A DNA stretch of 64,000 nucleotides, from positions 806,001-870,000 of the forward strand of contig NZ_RBLG01000001.1 in the NCBI RefSeq assembly GCF_003634585.1. The letters run 5' to 3'. Positions 35,067-44,033 of this stretch are shown piece by piece. A program made the translations under genes and the position numbers. The notes beneath the pieces were generated by a model. The model saw only the letters and a program-made list of their open reading frames with translations. It made no database searches and was not told the origin of the DNA. Every line of letters begins with the position of its first letter. The stretch's first letter is position 1. This DNA comes from Gillisia mitskevichiae (GTDB lineage Bacteria; Bacteroidota; Bacteroidia; Flavobacteriales; Flavobacteriaceae).

Positions 35067-35675
35067 ATGGCTAAAAGATCAGCACCAGAAGTAAATGCCG
35101 GCTCTATGGCCGATATAGCATTCTTGCTATTAATTTTCTTCCTGGTTACTACTACAATTGAGACCGATAGGGGAATCAGCCGTAAATTGCCCCCTATTCA
35201 AGATGAGAACGTTGAGCCGCCTGTTATTAAGCAGAAAAATATCTTTACAGTAATCGTTAACAGAAATAACGATTTACTAGTTGAAGATCAAGTAATGCAA
35301 TTGGGTGAACTGCGTAAAGCTGCAATGGATTTTCTAGACAATGGAGCTGGACAAGGTGATGAAGGATGTAGTTACTGTAAAGGAGCTAAAGATCCTGCAT
35401 CTTCAGATAACCCTACTAAAGCTATTATATCTTTAGTTAATGACCGCCAGACTGAGTACAGAACGTATATTTCTGTTCAGAATGAGTTAGTAGCTGCATA
35501 TAATCAGTTAAGAAACAGGGAAGCTCAAAGAATGTTCGGTATGGATTATACTGAAATGGAAGCTAAATACAACGATCCTAATTTTAGAGGAAATAAGGAT
35601 AAGCTGGAAAAGCAGATAGATGAAGTAAAGGATATGTATCCTCAAAAATTATCTGAAGCAGAACCTAAAAGCTAG
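35067..35675 (+). CDS. exbD: ExbD/TolR family protein with CxxC-containing periplasmic insert
   Basis: The 202-residue protein has one N-terminal TM helix with the proton-conducting Asp (Asp16 in GSMADIAFLLLIFFLV), then a periplasmic domain. Typical ExbD is about 140 residues; here an insert of about 60 residues includes Cys101-Ser-Tyr-Cys104 (GCSYCKGAKD) followed by a helical region. The two Cys could form a disulfide or bind metal. It acts with ExbB and TonB. It sits 3 bases after the membrane protein gene and 33 bases before the second exbD. Confidence 0.9.
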   Translation: MAKRSAPEVNAGSMADIAFLLLIFFLVTTTIETDRGISRKLPPIQDENVEPPVIKQKNIFTVIVNRNNDLLVEDQVMQLGELRKAAMDFLDNGAGQGDEGCSYCKGAKDPASSDNPTKAIISLVNDRQTEYRTYISVQNELVAAYNQLRNREAQRMFGMDYTEMEAKYNDPNFRGNKDKLEKQIDEVKDMYPQKLSEAEPKS

Positions 35676-35708
35676 TAGACTAAATAATATTTTAAATTCA
35701 ATCTAGAT

Positions 35709-36185
35709 ATGTCTAAATTTAAAAAGAAAAAGAGTGGTGAATTACCAGCGGTAAATACGGCTTCATTGCCAGATATCGTTTTTATGTTGCTTTTCTTTTT
35801 TATGGTGGCTACGGTAATGCGTCAAAATACTTTGATGATTGAAAATAAGTTACCCTTTGCAGACCAAGTAGAGAAATTGGATAGAAAGGAATTGGTAATG
35901 TATATTTATGCAGGAAAACCAAGCCCTAGATACCAACAAAAATTTGGTAGTGAAGCTCGAATTCAGTTAAATGATAAATTTGCAGATGTAAAAGATATCC
36001 AAAATTTTATTTACGCAGAAAGAGAGACTAAACGTGAAGAATTAATTCCTTATTTAACAACTGCCTTAAAAGTAGATGTTGAAACTAATATGGGATTGGT
36101 ATCTGATATTAAACAAGAATTAAGAAAAGCAGAAGCACTAAAAATTAACTACACAACTCGAATTGGAGAAGTAGCTAAGAATTAG
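35709..36185 (+). CDS. exbD: second ExbD/TolR family protein
   Basis: The 158-residue protein has a TM helix with the channel Asp (Asp in TASLPDIVFMLLFFFMV, about residue 22) and a short periplasmic domain (RIQLNDKFADVKDIQNFI). Unlike the preceding ExbD, it lacks the CxxC insert. Two different ExbD proteins suggest a heteromeric stator in this motor. It is the last gene before a terminator at 36211. Confidence 0.9.
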   Translation: MSKFKKKKSGELPAVNTASLPDIVFMLLFFFMVATVMRQNTLMIENKLPFADQVEKLDRKELVMYIYAGKPSPRYQQKFGSEARIQLNDKFADVKDIQNFIYAERETKREELIPYLTTALKVDVETNMGLVSDIKQELRKAEALKINYTTRIGEVAKN

Positions 36186-36210
36186 TTTTAACTGTTACAT
36201 TACTGTCATA

Positions 36211-36249
36211 AAACATCCCATCTGGATCTTCCGGATGGGATGTTTTTTT
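36211..36249 (+). terminator. terminator of the exbB-exbD operon
   Basis: Arms AAACATCCCATCTGG and CCGGATGGGATGTTT pair with one wobble around a 5-base loop, followed by eight or more T. It lies 26 bases after the last exbD stop. Confidence 0.9.
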
Positions 36250-36287
36250 TATATTTAACTTTCTGAACAAATACAGGAACTAAGCTT

Positions 36288-36998
36288 TTGGAAATGAAGA
36301 GAATCTTATTTTTTACTTTTGGACTTTTCTCAATGTGGTCTTCATTTTCACAAACTACTGCTTTAGATTCTATTATAAAACCCGTTGATAGTCTTTACAG
36401 AGAAGATCAATTTTATGTAGGCTTAACTTTCCATCTTTTAGGAGATCTCCCAGAATCTGTAGCTCAATCGGGATTCTCGGGTGGGGTTCATCTTGGTTTT
36501 ATTAGAGATTTCCCCTTAAATAAACGTCGTAATATTGCCATAGGAGCTGGATTAGGTTGGTCCTTAAATTCGTATGGACAGGAATTATTTATTGGTGAAG
36601 ATGAAAATAATAATACCATTTTCAGAAACTTAAGTGATCCAGAAGTGGATTATGATTTTAATAGATTTTCCACGCAGCTTGTGGAATTGCCATTAGAATT
36701 TAGATGGCGAACTTCTACTCCAGATTCTTATAAGTTTTGGAGAATTTATACAGGATTTAGATTGGGGTATATCTATTATTTCAAATCTAATTTTAAACAA
36801 GGTTCTAATCAAGTGATTCAAACAGATGTTCCAGAGTTGGAAAGATTACGTCTTGGAACCACATTTACCTTTGGGTATAATACATTTAATTTCCATGTAT
36901 ATTATAGCTTAAATCCTTTCTTTAAGGATGCTCAACTGAATAATACTCCGGTTGGAATATCTACCTTTAAATTAGGCTTGATGTTTTATATTCTATAA
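36288..36998 (+). CDS. porT: PorT-like outer-membrane beta-barrel protein
   Basis: The 236-residue protein has a signal peptide (ending SSFSQ, about residue 22) and a barrel-type alternation of strands: FYVGLTFHLLGD, GGVHLGFIRDFPLNKRRNIAIGAGLGWSLN, VELPLEFRWRT, IYTGFRLGYIYYF, RLGTTFTFGYN and FKLGLMFYIL. Location after exbB-exbD-exbD matches PorT, a T9SS-associated barrel, in Flavobacteriia to my knowledge. The symbol is a family-level assignment. A second Met two codons in (36294) could be the start. The 3' end overlaps the convergent PAP2-like gene by 6 bases. Confidence 0.65.
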   Translation: MEMKRILFFTFGLFSMWSSFSQTTALDSIIKPVDSLYREDQFYVGLTFHLLGDLPESVAQSGFSGGVHLGFIRDFPLNKRRNIAIGAGLGWSLNSYGQELFIGEDENNNTIFRNLSDPEVDYDFNRFSTQLVELPLEFRWRTSTPDSYKFWRIYTGFRLGYIYYFKSNFKQGSNQVIQTDVPELERLRLGTTFTFGYNTFNFHVYYSLNPFFKDAQLNNTPVGISTFKLGLMFYIL

Positions 36999-37598
36999 CC
37001 AGTAATTAAGCACTATTAATTGTGGTAAAAGGCCAATGAAGAATCCTAGAAATAACTCTATCCAGGTATGAGCTTTATAATGTAATCTAGAGGTTGCTGT
37101 TAAGCCCATAGCGGCTATTAAAAACGCAATCACATAAATTAGATTCAGTCTATAGTAAATGCTAAGCGATAGTACAAATATGAATATTCCAGAGAGCCCC
37201 AACATATGTAAGCTTATTTTCACTCTAAGTAAGGCAAGAATAAATGCGGTTAGTATTGAAAACAAAATCCCTACGAAAAAGTAATATAAAGAAGGATAGT
37301 TGTAGATGTTTAAAATCTGATAAAGGTTTAAGCCAATAAGCAAACTATAAAAGAATAATGGCCAACGGCGTTGGTTCACATCTTTTAAAAATACAGATTC
37401 TGCTTTCCCTAAATTTTTCAGAAGAAAATAAAAGACCACTGGAATAAACAAAGTGGTAATGGCAATAGCTAATAATTTCGCTTGGATTAATGCTAAAGGA
37501 AAGAAACGTGGAGTAACTAGAAAATAAAATAAACTTCCGGTAAAAGGCATCCATAAAGGATGAAAAATATAGGAAGCACTTTTTATTAAGAACTTCAT
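36993..37598 (-). CDS. PAP2-like integral membrane protein
   Basis: The 201-residue protein has six or so TM segments and no signal. Near the C-terminus Ser170-Arg171 and His177 with Glu181 (SRLHYKAHTWIE) match the third PAP2 motif SRx5Hx3D with Asp replaced by Glu. The second motif appears as SLH (His131) rather than SGH, and the first (KDVNQRRWP, Lys72) is irregular. It may be a divergent lipid phosphatase or a relative that lost activity. Its ATG overlaps the rpoN stop (TAATG), so it is translationally coupled to sigma-54. Confidence 0.6.
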   Translation of the reverse strand: MKFLIKSASYIFHPLWMPFTGSLFYFLVTPRFFPLALIQAKLLAIAITTLFIPVVFYFLLKNLGKAESVFLKDVNQRRWPLFFYSLLIGLNLYQILNIYNYPSLYYFFVGILFSILTAFILALLRVKISLHMLGLSGIFIFVLSLSIYYRLNLIYVIAFLIAAMGLTATSRLHYKAHTWIELFLGFFIGLLPQLIVLNYWL

Positions 37599-39061
37599 TA
37601 AATCTCTTTTCTCATTCGAGCAACCGGAATATCCAGTTGTTCTCTATATTTTGCAACTGTTCTCCTAGCAATAGGATATCCTTTTTCTAATAGTAATTTG
37701 GCTAGTTTGTCATCGGTTAAAGGCTTGCGCTTATCTTCTTCATCGATAGACATTTCTAATATCTTTTTGATCTCTCTTGTAGAAACCTCTTCTCCTTGAT
37801 CGTTGGTCATGGATTCAGAGAAGAATTCTTTGATCAATTTTGTACCATAAGGAGTATCTACATATTTGCTATTTGCAACCCGAGATACTGTAGAAACGTC
37901 CATTCCAATCTCATCTGCAATATCCTTTAAGATCATAGGGCGTAAATTACGCTCATCGCCGCTCAAGAAGAATTCTTTTTGATAATTCATTATAGAGCTC
38001 ATCGTGACCATTAAAGTTTGTTGACGCTGCTTTATTGCATCTATAAACCACTTTGCAGAGTCTAGCTTCTGCTTTATAAACATTACTGCATCTTTCTGAG
38101 ACTTTGTTTTTTCCTTGGATTCTTTATAGCCCTTAAGCATGTTGCTATAATCATTGGAAATATGCATTTCTGGAGCATTTCTGCCATTCAAGGTTAATTC
38201 CAGCTCTCCATCAACAATTTTAATAGCAAAATCGGGGATCACATGCTCCACCATTCTTAAATTTCCAGAAAAAGCACCACCCGGTTTAGGATTTAAATGT
38301 TCTATTACATCTATGGCACTTCTAAGTTCGTCTTCAGAAATATCATGCTTGGCAAGTAGTTTGGTGTAATGTTTTTTGCTGAAGTGATCAAAAGACTTGT
38401 CCAGAAGATCTGTTGCTAAGGAAACTTCTTTGGTTAATTCCTTCCGCTTTAATTGGATCAATAAACACTCCTGTAGAGATCGAGCTCCAACTCCTGCGGG
38501 ATCTAGTTCCTGAACTTTCTTTAATACTTTTTCTACCGATTCTTCATCGGTATAAACATTTTGAGTGAAGGCAAGATCATCTACAATATCTTGTAAAGTT
38601 CTTCTTATGTAACCACTTTCATCTACACTACCTACCAGAAAATCTGCGATCTCTTTTTCGAGCTCAGTTAATCTAAAAGTGCTTAATTGTGTTTTTAAAT
38701 ATTGTGCGAAAGAAGTTCCAGATGCGTAAGGAACATTCTTTTCTTCATCGTCTGCACTATAGTTATTTGCCTGAAGCCTATAATTTGGAACCTCATCGTC
38801 GCTTAGATAATCGTCTACATTAATATCGGTATCTATAGATTCGTTATCGTAGTCATCATTATCATATTCGTCATTAGAAAACTCATCATCAAATTCTGCA
38901 TCTAAGTCTTCTTTTCCATCTTCCAGCGCAGGATTTTCCTCTAATTCCTGTTTGATACGCTGCTCGAAAGCCTGCGTAGGTAACTGGATAAGCTTCATCA
39001 ACTGTATTTGCTGAGGGGATAGCTTTTGAGATAATTTAAAATTTAATTGCTGCTTTAGCAT
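37598..39061 (-). CDS. rpoN: RNA polymerase sigma-54 factor
   Basis: From this start the protein has 487 residues, normal for RpoN. It opens with the activator-interacting region (MLKQQLNFKLSQKLSPQQIQ) and has an acidic stretch about residues 53-90. The core-binding region and the helix-turn-helix (AGVGARSLQECLLIQLKRK region, then DIADEIGMDVSTVSRV) follow, and the RpoN box ARRTVAKYRE closes it. It directs transcription from -24/-12 promoters with enhancer-binding activators. The frame is open to 39127, but the first 22 residues are not RpoN-like. The stop overlaps the PAP2-like start. Confidence 0.97.
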   Translation of the reverse strand: MLKQQLNFKLSQKLSPQQIQLMKLIQLPTQAFEQRIKQELEENPALEDGKEDLDAEFDDEFSNDEYDNDDYDNESIDTDINVDDYLSDDEVPNYRLQANNYSADDEEKNVPYASGTSFAQYLKTQLSTFRLTELEKEIADFLVGSVDESGYIRRTLQDIVDDLAFTQNVYTDEESVEKVLKKVQELDPAGVGARSLQECLLIQLKRKELTKEVSLATDLLDKSFDHFSKKHYTKLLAKHDISEDELRSAIDVIEHLNPKPGGAFSGNLRMVEHVIPDFAIKIVDGELELTLNGRNAPEMHISNDYSNMLKGYKESKEKTKSQKDAVMFIKQKLDSAKWFIDAIKQRQQTLMVTMSSIMNYQKEFFLSGDERNLRPMILKDIADEIGMDVSTVSRVANSKYVDTPYGTKLIKEFFSESMTNDQGEEVSTREIKKILEMSIDEEDKRKPLTDDKLAKLLLEKGYPIARRTVAKYREQLDIPVARMRKEI

Positions 39062-39167
39062 AGTTAACTTATTGCGCTTTATACAAAAATAAGCAAAAAG
39101 CGTGCTATTGTAGCTTTGGCATTCCAATTGCTTTCGTAAATTTTTGTTAAGAATCTCTATTAAAGGC

Positions 39168-40022
39168 TTAACTAACTGCTCTACTGAATTTTGAAGGAAA
39201 TTTTAATTTAAATTTTAGTAAGCTTTTATCTATGGGGTGATGGAATTCTAAACCAATAGCAGCAAGATAAAGACCTTTTTTACTGAAAGGATTCTCCCCA
39301 GAACCATATAATTTATCTCCTACAATAGGAAAACCAATTGAAGAAAGATGGATCCTTATTTGATGAGTTCTCCCTGTTTTTGGAGCAACTTCTAATAATG
39401 AATAAGTGACATCCTGATGCCTAAAGGATTTCAATGTTTTATAAGTAGTAAAAGCTTCTTTTTCTTCAATTGTAGTTTGAATTGAATCTTGCAATGGGGT
39501 TTCTCCAGTTACTAAGGCTAAATATGTTTTTTGGATATTCTTCTCCTCGAAATCTTTATGCAACTTTAATTGTGCCGATTTGGATTTGGCAATGATCAAT
39601 AATCCACTAGTTGGATTGTCTAATCTGTGAACAGGAATTGGATAAGGCAAAGCATCGGGAAGAGAGGAAATTTTTAAATTGAAGGGAAGGGCTTGTTCAA
39701 TGGTTTTAAAATAATTCCCACTTGTTGGATAGCCTGATGGTTTGTTTACAACTGCTAAATGATCATCTTCAAAAACCACTTCCAGCTTTAATTGAAAAAC
39801 TTTTATTTGCTTTTCATCCTTCTGAATATAATCTATTTGCTGATGTTCCTGAATCCAATCTGAGGTTTGTGCAACCTTTCCATCTAATAAAATTTGCTCC
39901 TTTTTTATAGCTTTTTTAAGTCCGCTTTTGGAAGGAAGCATTCTAAATATTCCAACCGCGTATTCCTGCAATCGTATTTTTGTAGCGATTGCAGGAACGA
40001 TATGCGATTCGATAATTTTCAA
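39168..40022 (-). CDS. RluA-family pseudouridine synthase with S4-like N-terminus
   Basis: The 284-residue protein has an N-terminal S4-like RNA-binding part (LPSKSGLKKAIKKEQILLDGK) followed by the catalytic block HRLDNPTSGLLIIAKS, where the Asp of HRLD is the catalytic nucleophile. Later motifs include KTGRTHQIRIHLSSIGFPIVGDKLYG, diagnostic of RluA. It isomerises specific uridines in rRNA or tRNA; the target is unknown. It lies 10 bases after the asnS stop, on the same strand. Confidence 0.9.
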   Translation of the reverse strand: MKIIESHIVPAIATKIRLQEYAVGIFRMLPSKSGLKKAIKKEQILLDGKVAQTSDWIQEHQQIDYIQKDEKQIKVFQLKLEVVFEDDHLAVVNKPSGYPTSGNYFKTIEQALPFNLKISSLPDALPYPIPVHRLDNPTSGLLIIAKSKSAQLKLHKDFEEKNIQKTYLALVTGETPLQDSIQTTIEEKEAFTTYKTLKSFRHQDVTYSLLEVAPKTGRTHQIRIHLSSIGFPIVGDKLYGSGENPFSKKGLYLAAIGLEFHHPIDKSLLKFKLKFPSKFSRAVS

Positions 40023-40032
40023 TTAGTGGAGT

Positions 40033-41475
40033 TTAAAATTCTGCATTTTGAGGAGTTCTCGGGAAAGGGATCACATCTCTAATATTGGTCATTCCAGTTA
40101 CAAAAAGAACTAGTCTTTCAAAACCAAGTCCGAAACCACTATGCACACAAGTTCCAAATCTTCTAGTGTCTAAATACCACCAAAGTTCTTTCTCGTCTAT
40201 ATCTAAAGCCTTCATTTTCTCTTTAAGAACATCTAAACGCTCTTCTCTTTGAGAGCCTCCAACAATTTCTCCAATTCCTGGAAATAAGATGTCCATCGCT
40301 CTTACAGTTTTTCCATCTTCATTCAAGCGCATATAAAAAGCCTTGATGTTAGCTGGATAATCAAAAAGGATCACTGGGCATTTAAAGTGTTTTTCAACTA
40401 AAAAGCGTTCATGCTCACTTTGAAGATCTGCTCCCCATTCTTCTATAGGGTATTGGAATTTTTTCTTTTTGTTAGGCTTAGAATTTTTTAGAATATCTAT
40501 AGCCTCTGTATAACTTACTCTTTTGAAATTATTTTCTGTTACGAATTTTAATTTCTCTAGTAGATCCAGTTCACTACGTTCTGCAGCTGGCTTTGTTTTT
40601 TCATCATCTTTCAATCTGTTTTTAAGAAATTCTAGATCATCTTTACAATTTTCTAAAACGTAAGAAACCACATACTTTATAAAATCTTCTGCCAGGTCCA
40701 TATTTCCATCTAGATCGCAAAAAGCAACCTCTGGCTCTATCATCCAGAATTCTGCAAGGTGTCTAGAAGTGTTAGAATTTTCAGCTCTAAAAGTTGGACC
40801 AAAAGTATACACTTGCCCAAGTCCCATCGCATAAGTTTCTGCTTCTAATTGCCCAGAAACCGTAAGATTTGTTTCTTTTCCGAAGAAATCTTCTTTATAA
40901 TTTATATTCCCTTTTTCGTCTCTTTCAGGATTATTCAAATCCATTCCTGTTACCTTAAACATTTCTCCTGCACCTTCGGCATCACTACCTGTGATTATAG
41001 GAGTGTTCACGTAATGGAAATTATTTTGCTGAAAATAGCTGTGGACAGCAAAAGATAATTTGCTACGAACACGCATTATCGCTCCAAAAGTATTGGTACG
41101 AATTCTTAAATGCGCCTGCTCACGTAGCTTTTCTAAACTGTGTTTTTTTGGTGATAAGATGGTTAATTTTACCTCTTCTGGATTAGCATCTCCTAGAATT
41201 TCAAGAGAAGTAACTTCTACTTCAACACTTTGCTGGCTCCCTAGGCTTTCTTTTAAAGTTCCTTTGATTTTAATAGCAGCTCCTACAGTAATTCGTTTTA
41301 AAATATCTTCAGAAGTGTTTTCAAAATCTATAACGCATTGTATATTATTAATGGTGGAACCATCATTTACTGCAATAAATCTATTACTTCTAAAAGATCG
41401 TACCCATCCTTTTACTTCAACTTCCTGTAAGAATTGATCGCTGTTTATTAAATCAGCAATTTTAGCTTTTATCAT
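40033..41475 (-). CDS. asnS: asparagine--tRNA ligase
   Basis: The 480-residue protein has an OB-fold N-terminal domain (VKGWVRSFRSNRFIAVNDGS) and class II core: motif 1 near FHYVNTPIITGSDAEGAGEMF, motif 2 FGPTFRAENSNTSRHLAEFWMIEPE, and motif 3 GFGLGFERLVLFVTG. The HLAEFWMIEPEVAF segment distinguishes AsnRS from AspRS. It directly charges tRNA-Asn in the cytoplasm. A well-spaced TTG-N20-TATCTTTG promoter lies upstream. The next gene downstream is the pseudouridine synthase, 10 bases away. Confidence 0.97.
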   Translation of the reverse strand: MIKAKIADLINSDQFLQEVEVKGWVRSFRSNRFIAVNDGSTINNIQCVIDFENTSEDILKRITVGAAIKIKGTLKESLGSQQSVEVEVTSLEILGDANPEEVKLTILSPKKHSLEKLREQAHLRIRTNTFGAIMRVRSKLSFAVHSYFQQNNFHYVNTPIITGSDAEGAGEMFKVTGMDLNNPERDEKGNINYKEDFFGKETNLTVSGQLEAETYAMGLGQVYTFGPTFRAENSNTSRHLAEFWMIEPEVAFCDLDGNMDLAEDFIKYVVSYVLENCKDDLEFLKNRLKDDEKTKPAAERSELDLLEKLKFVTENNFKRVSYTEAIDILKNSKPNKKKKFQYPIEEWGADLQSEHERFLVEKHFKCPVILFDYPANIKAFYMRLNEDGKTVRAMDILFPGIGEIVGGSQREERLDVLKEKMKALDIDEKELWWYLDTRRFGTCVHSGFGLGFERLVLFVTGMTNIRDVIPFPRTPQNAEF

Positions 41476-41507
41476 GTTACTTATATTTTTTAGGGATTCT
41501 AGGGATT

Positions 41508-41538
41508 CAAAGATAAATTTTCCTTGTTAGCTTAACAA
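41508..41538 (-). promoter_or_regulatory. asnS promoter (TTG-N20-TATCTTTG)
   Basis: On the minus strand a TATCTTTG -7 box (41508-41515) and a TTG -33 element (41536-41538) are separated by 20 bases, the best match to the Bacteroidota pattern in this window. The -33 sits in a palindrome CTTGTTA-GCT-TAACAAG (41523-41539). Confidence 0.5.
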
Positions 41539-41547
41539 GAACCCATT

Positions 41548-43959
41548 TTATTTTAATTCGTTTTCTTCTTCTGGTAAAACATCATCTTCATTTACAATGA
41601 TCTGCATAGAAGGTTCTTTTAAGATCTTTTTATTCGCAATGCTCTTTTCTAAAGAAAGAAGTAGCGATGGTAGTAATAACAAGTTAGCTAACATTGCAAA
41701 TAGAAGTGTTGCTGAAACCAATCCTCCTAGAGCAACAGTACCTCCAAAACTACTTATCATAAATACTGAAAATCCGAAAAACAAAACTATGGAAGTATAG
41801 AACATACTTACTGTAGTTTCTCGTAAAGCTGCATAAACAGAGCGTTTTATCTTCCAATTATTTGCTTTTAACTCCTGCCTATATTTAGCCAGAAAATGAA
41901 TGGTATCATCTACAGATATTCCGAAAGCGATACTAAATACTAAAATAGTGGATGGTTTAATTGGTACTCCTATAAAGCCCATCATTCCTGCTGTTACAAT
42001 TAGTGGCAATAAATTAGGGATTAGAGAGATAAGGATCATTCTAAAGGATCTAAACATCCATGCCATTAGTAAGGCGATCAATAATATAGCTAAAGAAAGG
42101 GATATAATAAGGTTCTTTACCAAATAGGTAGTTCCTTTTTGAAAGATCAAAGCTTTCCCGGTTAAAGAAATGTCAAATCTATCTGGAGGAAATATTTTAT
42201 TTATCTGTGGCCACAAACCTGCTTCAATTCGTTCCATTTCTTCGGTCCCAATATCCTTCATGAATGTAGTCATTCTAGCATATTGACCTGTAGTGTCTAC
42301 ATAAGCATTTAGCAGATTCCCTTCAGAAGAGATTCCTTTTAAATAAGGCGCTATAAAGTTTTGTTCCTGAGAAGTGGGTAATTGATAATATTTAGGATTT
42401 CCATTATAGTAAGCCTGTTTGGAATATTTAGCGAGCCTTACCACAGATAGAGGGGAAGATAGCTCTGGAATATCAACTATAATATTCTCCAAATTTTCCA
42501 TTTTCTTTAATGTAGAAAGCTTTAAGGCGCCCTTAGGTTTTTTGGTGTCTATTAAGATCTCCAGTGGCATTACTCCATTAAATTCCTCTTCAAAAAACTC
42601 GATATCCTTAAAGAAATCTGCTTGCTGTGGCATATCTTCTAATAAACTTCCTGAGACCTTGATAGTATAAATTCCAATAATACTTAGGGCTAACAAGGAG
42701 ATGGAACCTATATAGATAGCAATTCTGTGGTCTCGAACCATACGCTCTACCCAATCTACAAAACCACCAATCCATTTTTTGTTTAAATGCTTAAGGTGTT
42801 TGTCTTTTGGTAAAGACATATAGCTATAGATAATCGGGATGATCACTAAGCTTAAAATGAAAATAGCAATGATGTTAATGGAAGCTACAATACCAAATTC
42901 CTTTAATAACTTGCTATCTGTAAGAATAAAAGTGGCAAACCCAGAGGCAGTAGTAAGGTTGGTAAGTAAAGTTGCATTTCCTACTTTGGTGATAACACGT
43001 TGTAAGGATTTCGCCTGATTGCCGTGATTTTTTATCTCTTGCTGATATTTATTGATCAGGAATATACAATTGGGGACTCCAATTACAATGATAAGAGGAG
43101 GGATTAAAGCGGTAAGTACCGTGATCTCGTAATGTAATAATCCAATTACTCCAAATGCCCACATTACACCAATAAGTACCGTGACCATAGAGATTAAAGT
43201 AGCTCTAACAGATCTGAAGAAAAAGAAGAAGATCAAAGAGGTTACCAATAAAGCACCCCCAATAAATAAACCTATCTCATCTATAATATTTTGTGAGTTC
43301 AATGTTCTTATGTATGGCATTCCAGAAACATAAACATTGATATTATTATCTACTTCAAATTGCTCGATAAGCGGCCTTAATTCTTCTATAACAAAGATTT
43401 TTCGTTCTTTGGAATTAACGATTTCTTCTTTTATATAAAGCGCTGTTTGTACAGTGTTGGTGTTATTACTATAAACCAAATTATCGTAGAAAGGCAGTTT
43501 GTTAAAGATCTCATCTTTATAGCCAGCAACTTGAGTACTATCTAATTTTCCTTTTTTCAGTAAAGGAACCATCTCAAACCTCTTTGGATCATCGAATTTT
43601 TTTAGCTTCTTTAAATTACCAAGAGAAATTACATTTTCTATCTCTGGATAAGTTTGTAATTTTTCTGAAAGTTTATTCCATGCGGCAAATTTTTCAGGAG
43701 TAAAAAGAGTGGAATCGTTTATTGCAAGAACTATGATGTTCCCTTCTTCTCCAAATTTGTCTAGAAAGTTATTGTAAGTAATATTGATCTCATGATCGTC
43801 TGGCAAAAGATTTGCCTCTGTATAAGAAAACCGCATATTTTGCCACTGGGAGGCAAGAAATATGGTAATACCAATAATAATGGCGATAATAACGAGCCTA
43901 TTCCTAAGAATTACTCGAGCGATGGAATTCCAAAATCCAAAACTAAAAATTTTTGACAT
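41548..43959 (-). CDS. MMPL/RND superfamily transporter
   Basis: The 803-residue protein has the two-half RND/MMPL architecture: TM1 near the N-terminus (LVIIAIIIGITIFLASQW), a periplasmic loop, then five or six TM helices (about 225-400), a second TM-loop-TM block, and final helices around 640-780. The segment AFGISVDDTIHFLAKYRQEL contains the conserved SVDD Asp pair used in proton coupling. At this size it resembles hopanoid- or lipid-exporting HpnN/MmpL-like proteins rather than AcrB. The exported lipid is unknown. The gene lies 74 bases downstream of the DUF5686 gene and may share its transcript. Confidence 0.88.
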   Translation of the reverse strand: MSKIFSFGFWNSIARVILRNRLVIIAIIIGITIFLASQWQNMRFSYTEANLLPDDHEINITYNNFLDKFGEEGNIIVLAINDSTLFTPEKFAAWNKLSEKLQTYPEIENVISLGNLKKLKKFDDPKRFEMVPLLKKGKLDSTQVAGYKDEIFNKLPFYDNLVYSNNTNTVQTALYIKEEIVNSKERKIFVIEELRPLIEQFEVDNNINVYVSGMPYIRTLNSQNIIDEIGLFIGGALLVTSLIFFFFFRSVRATLISMVTVLIGVMWAFGVIGLLHYEITVLTALIPPLIIVIGVPNCIFLINKYQQEIKNHGNQAKSLQRVITKVGNATLLTNLTTASGFATFILTDSKLLKEFGIVASINIIAIFILSLVIIPIIYSYMSLPKDKHLKHLNKKWIGGFVDWVERMVRDHRIAIYIGSISLLALSIIGIYTIKVSGSLLEDMPQQADFFKDIEFFEEEFNGVMPLEILIDTKKPKGALKLSTLKKMENLENIIVDIPELSSPLSVVRLAKYSKQAYYNGNPKYYQLPTSQEQNFIAPYLKGISSEGNLLNAYVDTTGQYARMTTFMKDIGTEEMERIEAGLWPQINKIFPPDRFDISLTGKALIFQKGTTYLVKNLIISLSLAILLIALLMAWMFRSFRMILISLIPNLLPLIVTAGMMGFIGVPIKPSTILVFSIAFGISVDDTIHFLAKYRQELKANNWKIKRSVYAALRETTVSMFYTSIVLFFGFSVFMISSFGGTVALGGLVSATLLFAMLANLLLLPSLLLSLEKSIANKKILKEPSMQIIVNEDDVLPEEENELK

Positions 43960-44033
43960 GCCTGTTTTTTGAGCGCGGGCAAAGTTAAGAAAAGCCGTGG
44001 TATTAATTGATTATAAGTAAAGTAATCTACTTT

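Noticed and set aside
36288-36998. Assigning PorT with certainty to the barrel gene
   Set aside because: Barrel proteins have low sequence signal; only position and general pattern support it, so it is reported as PorT-like.
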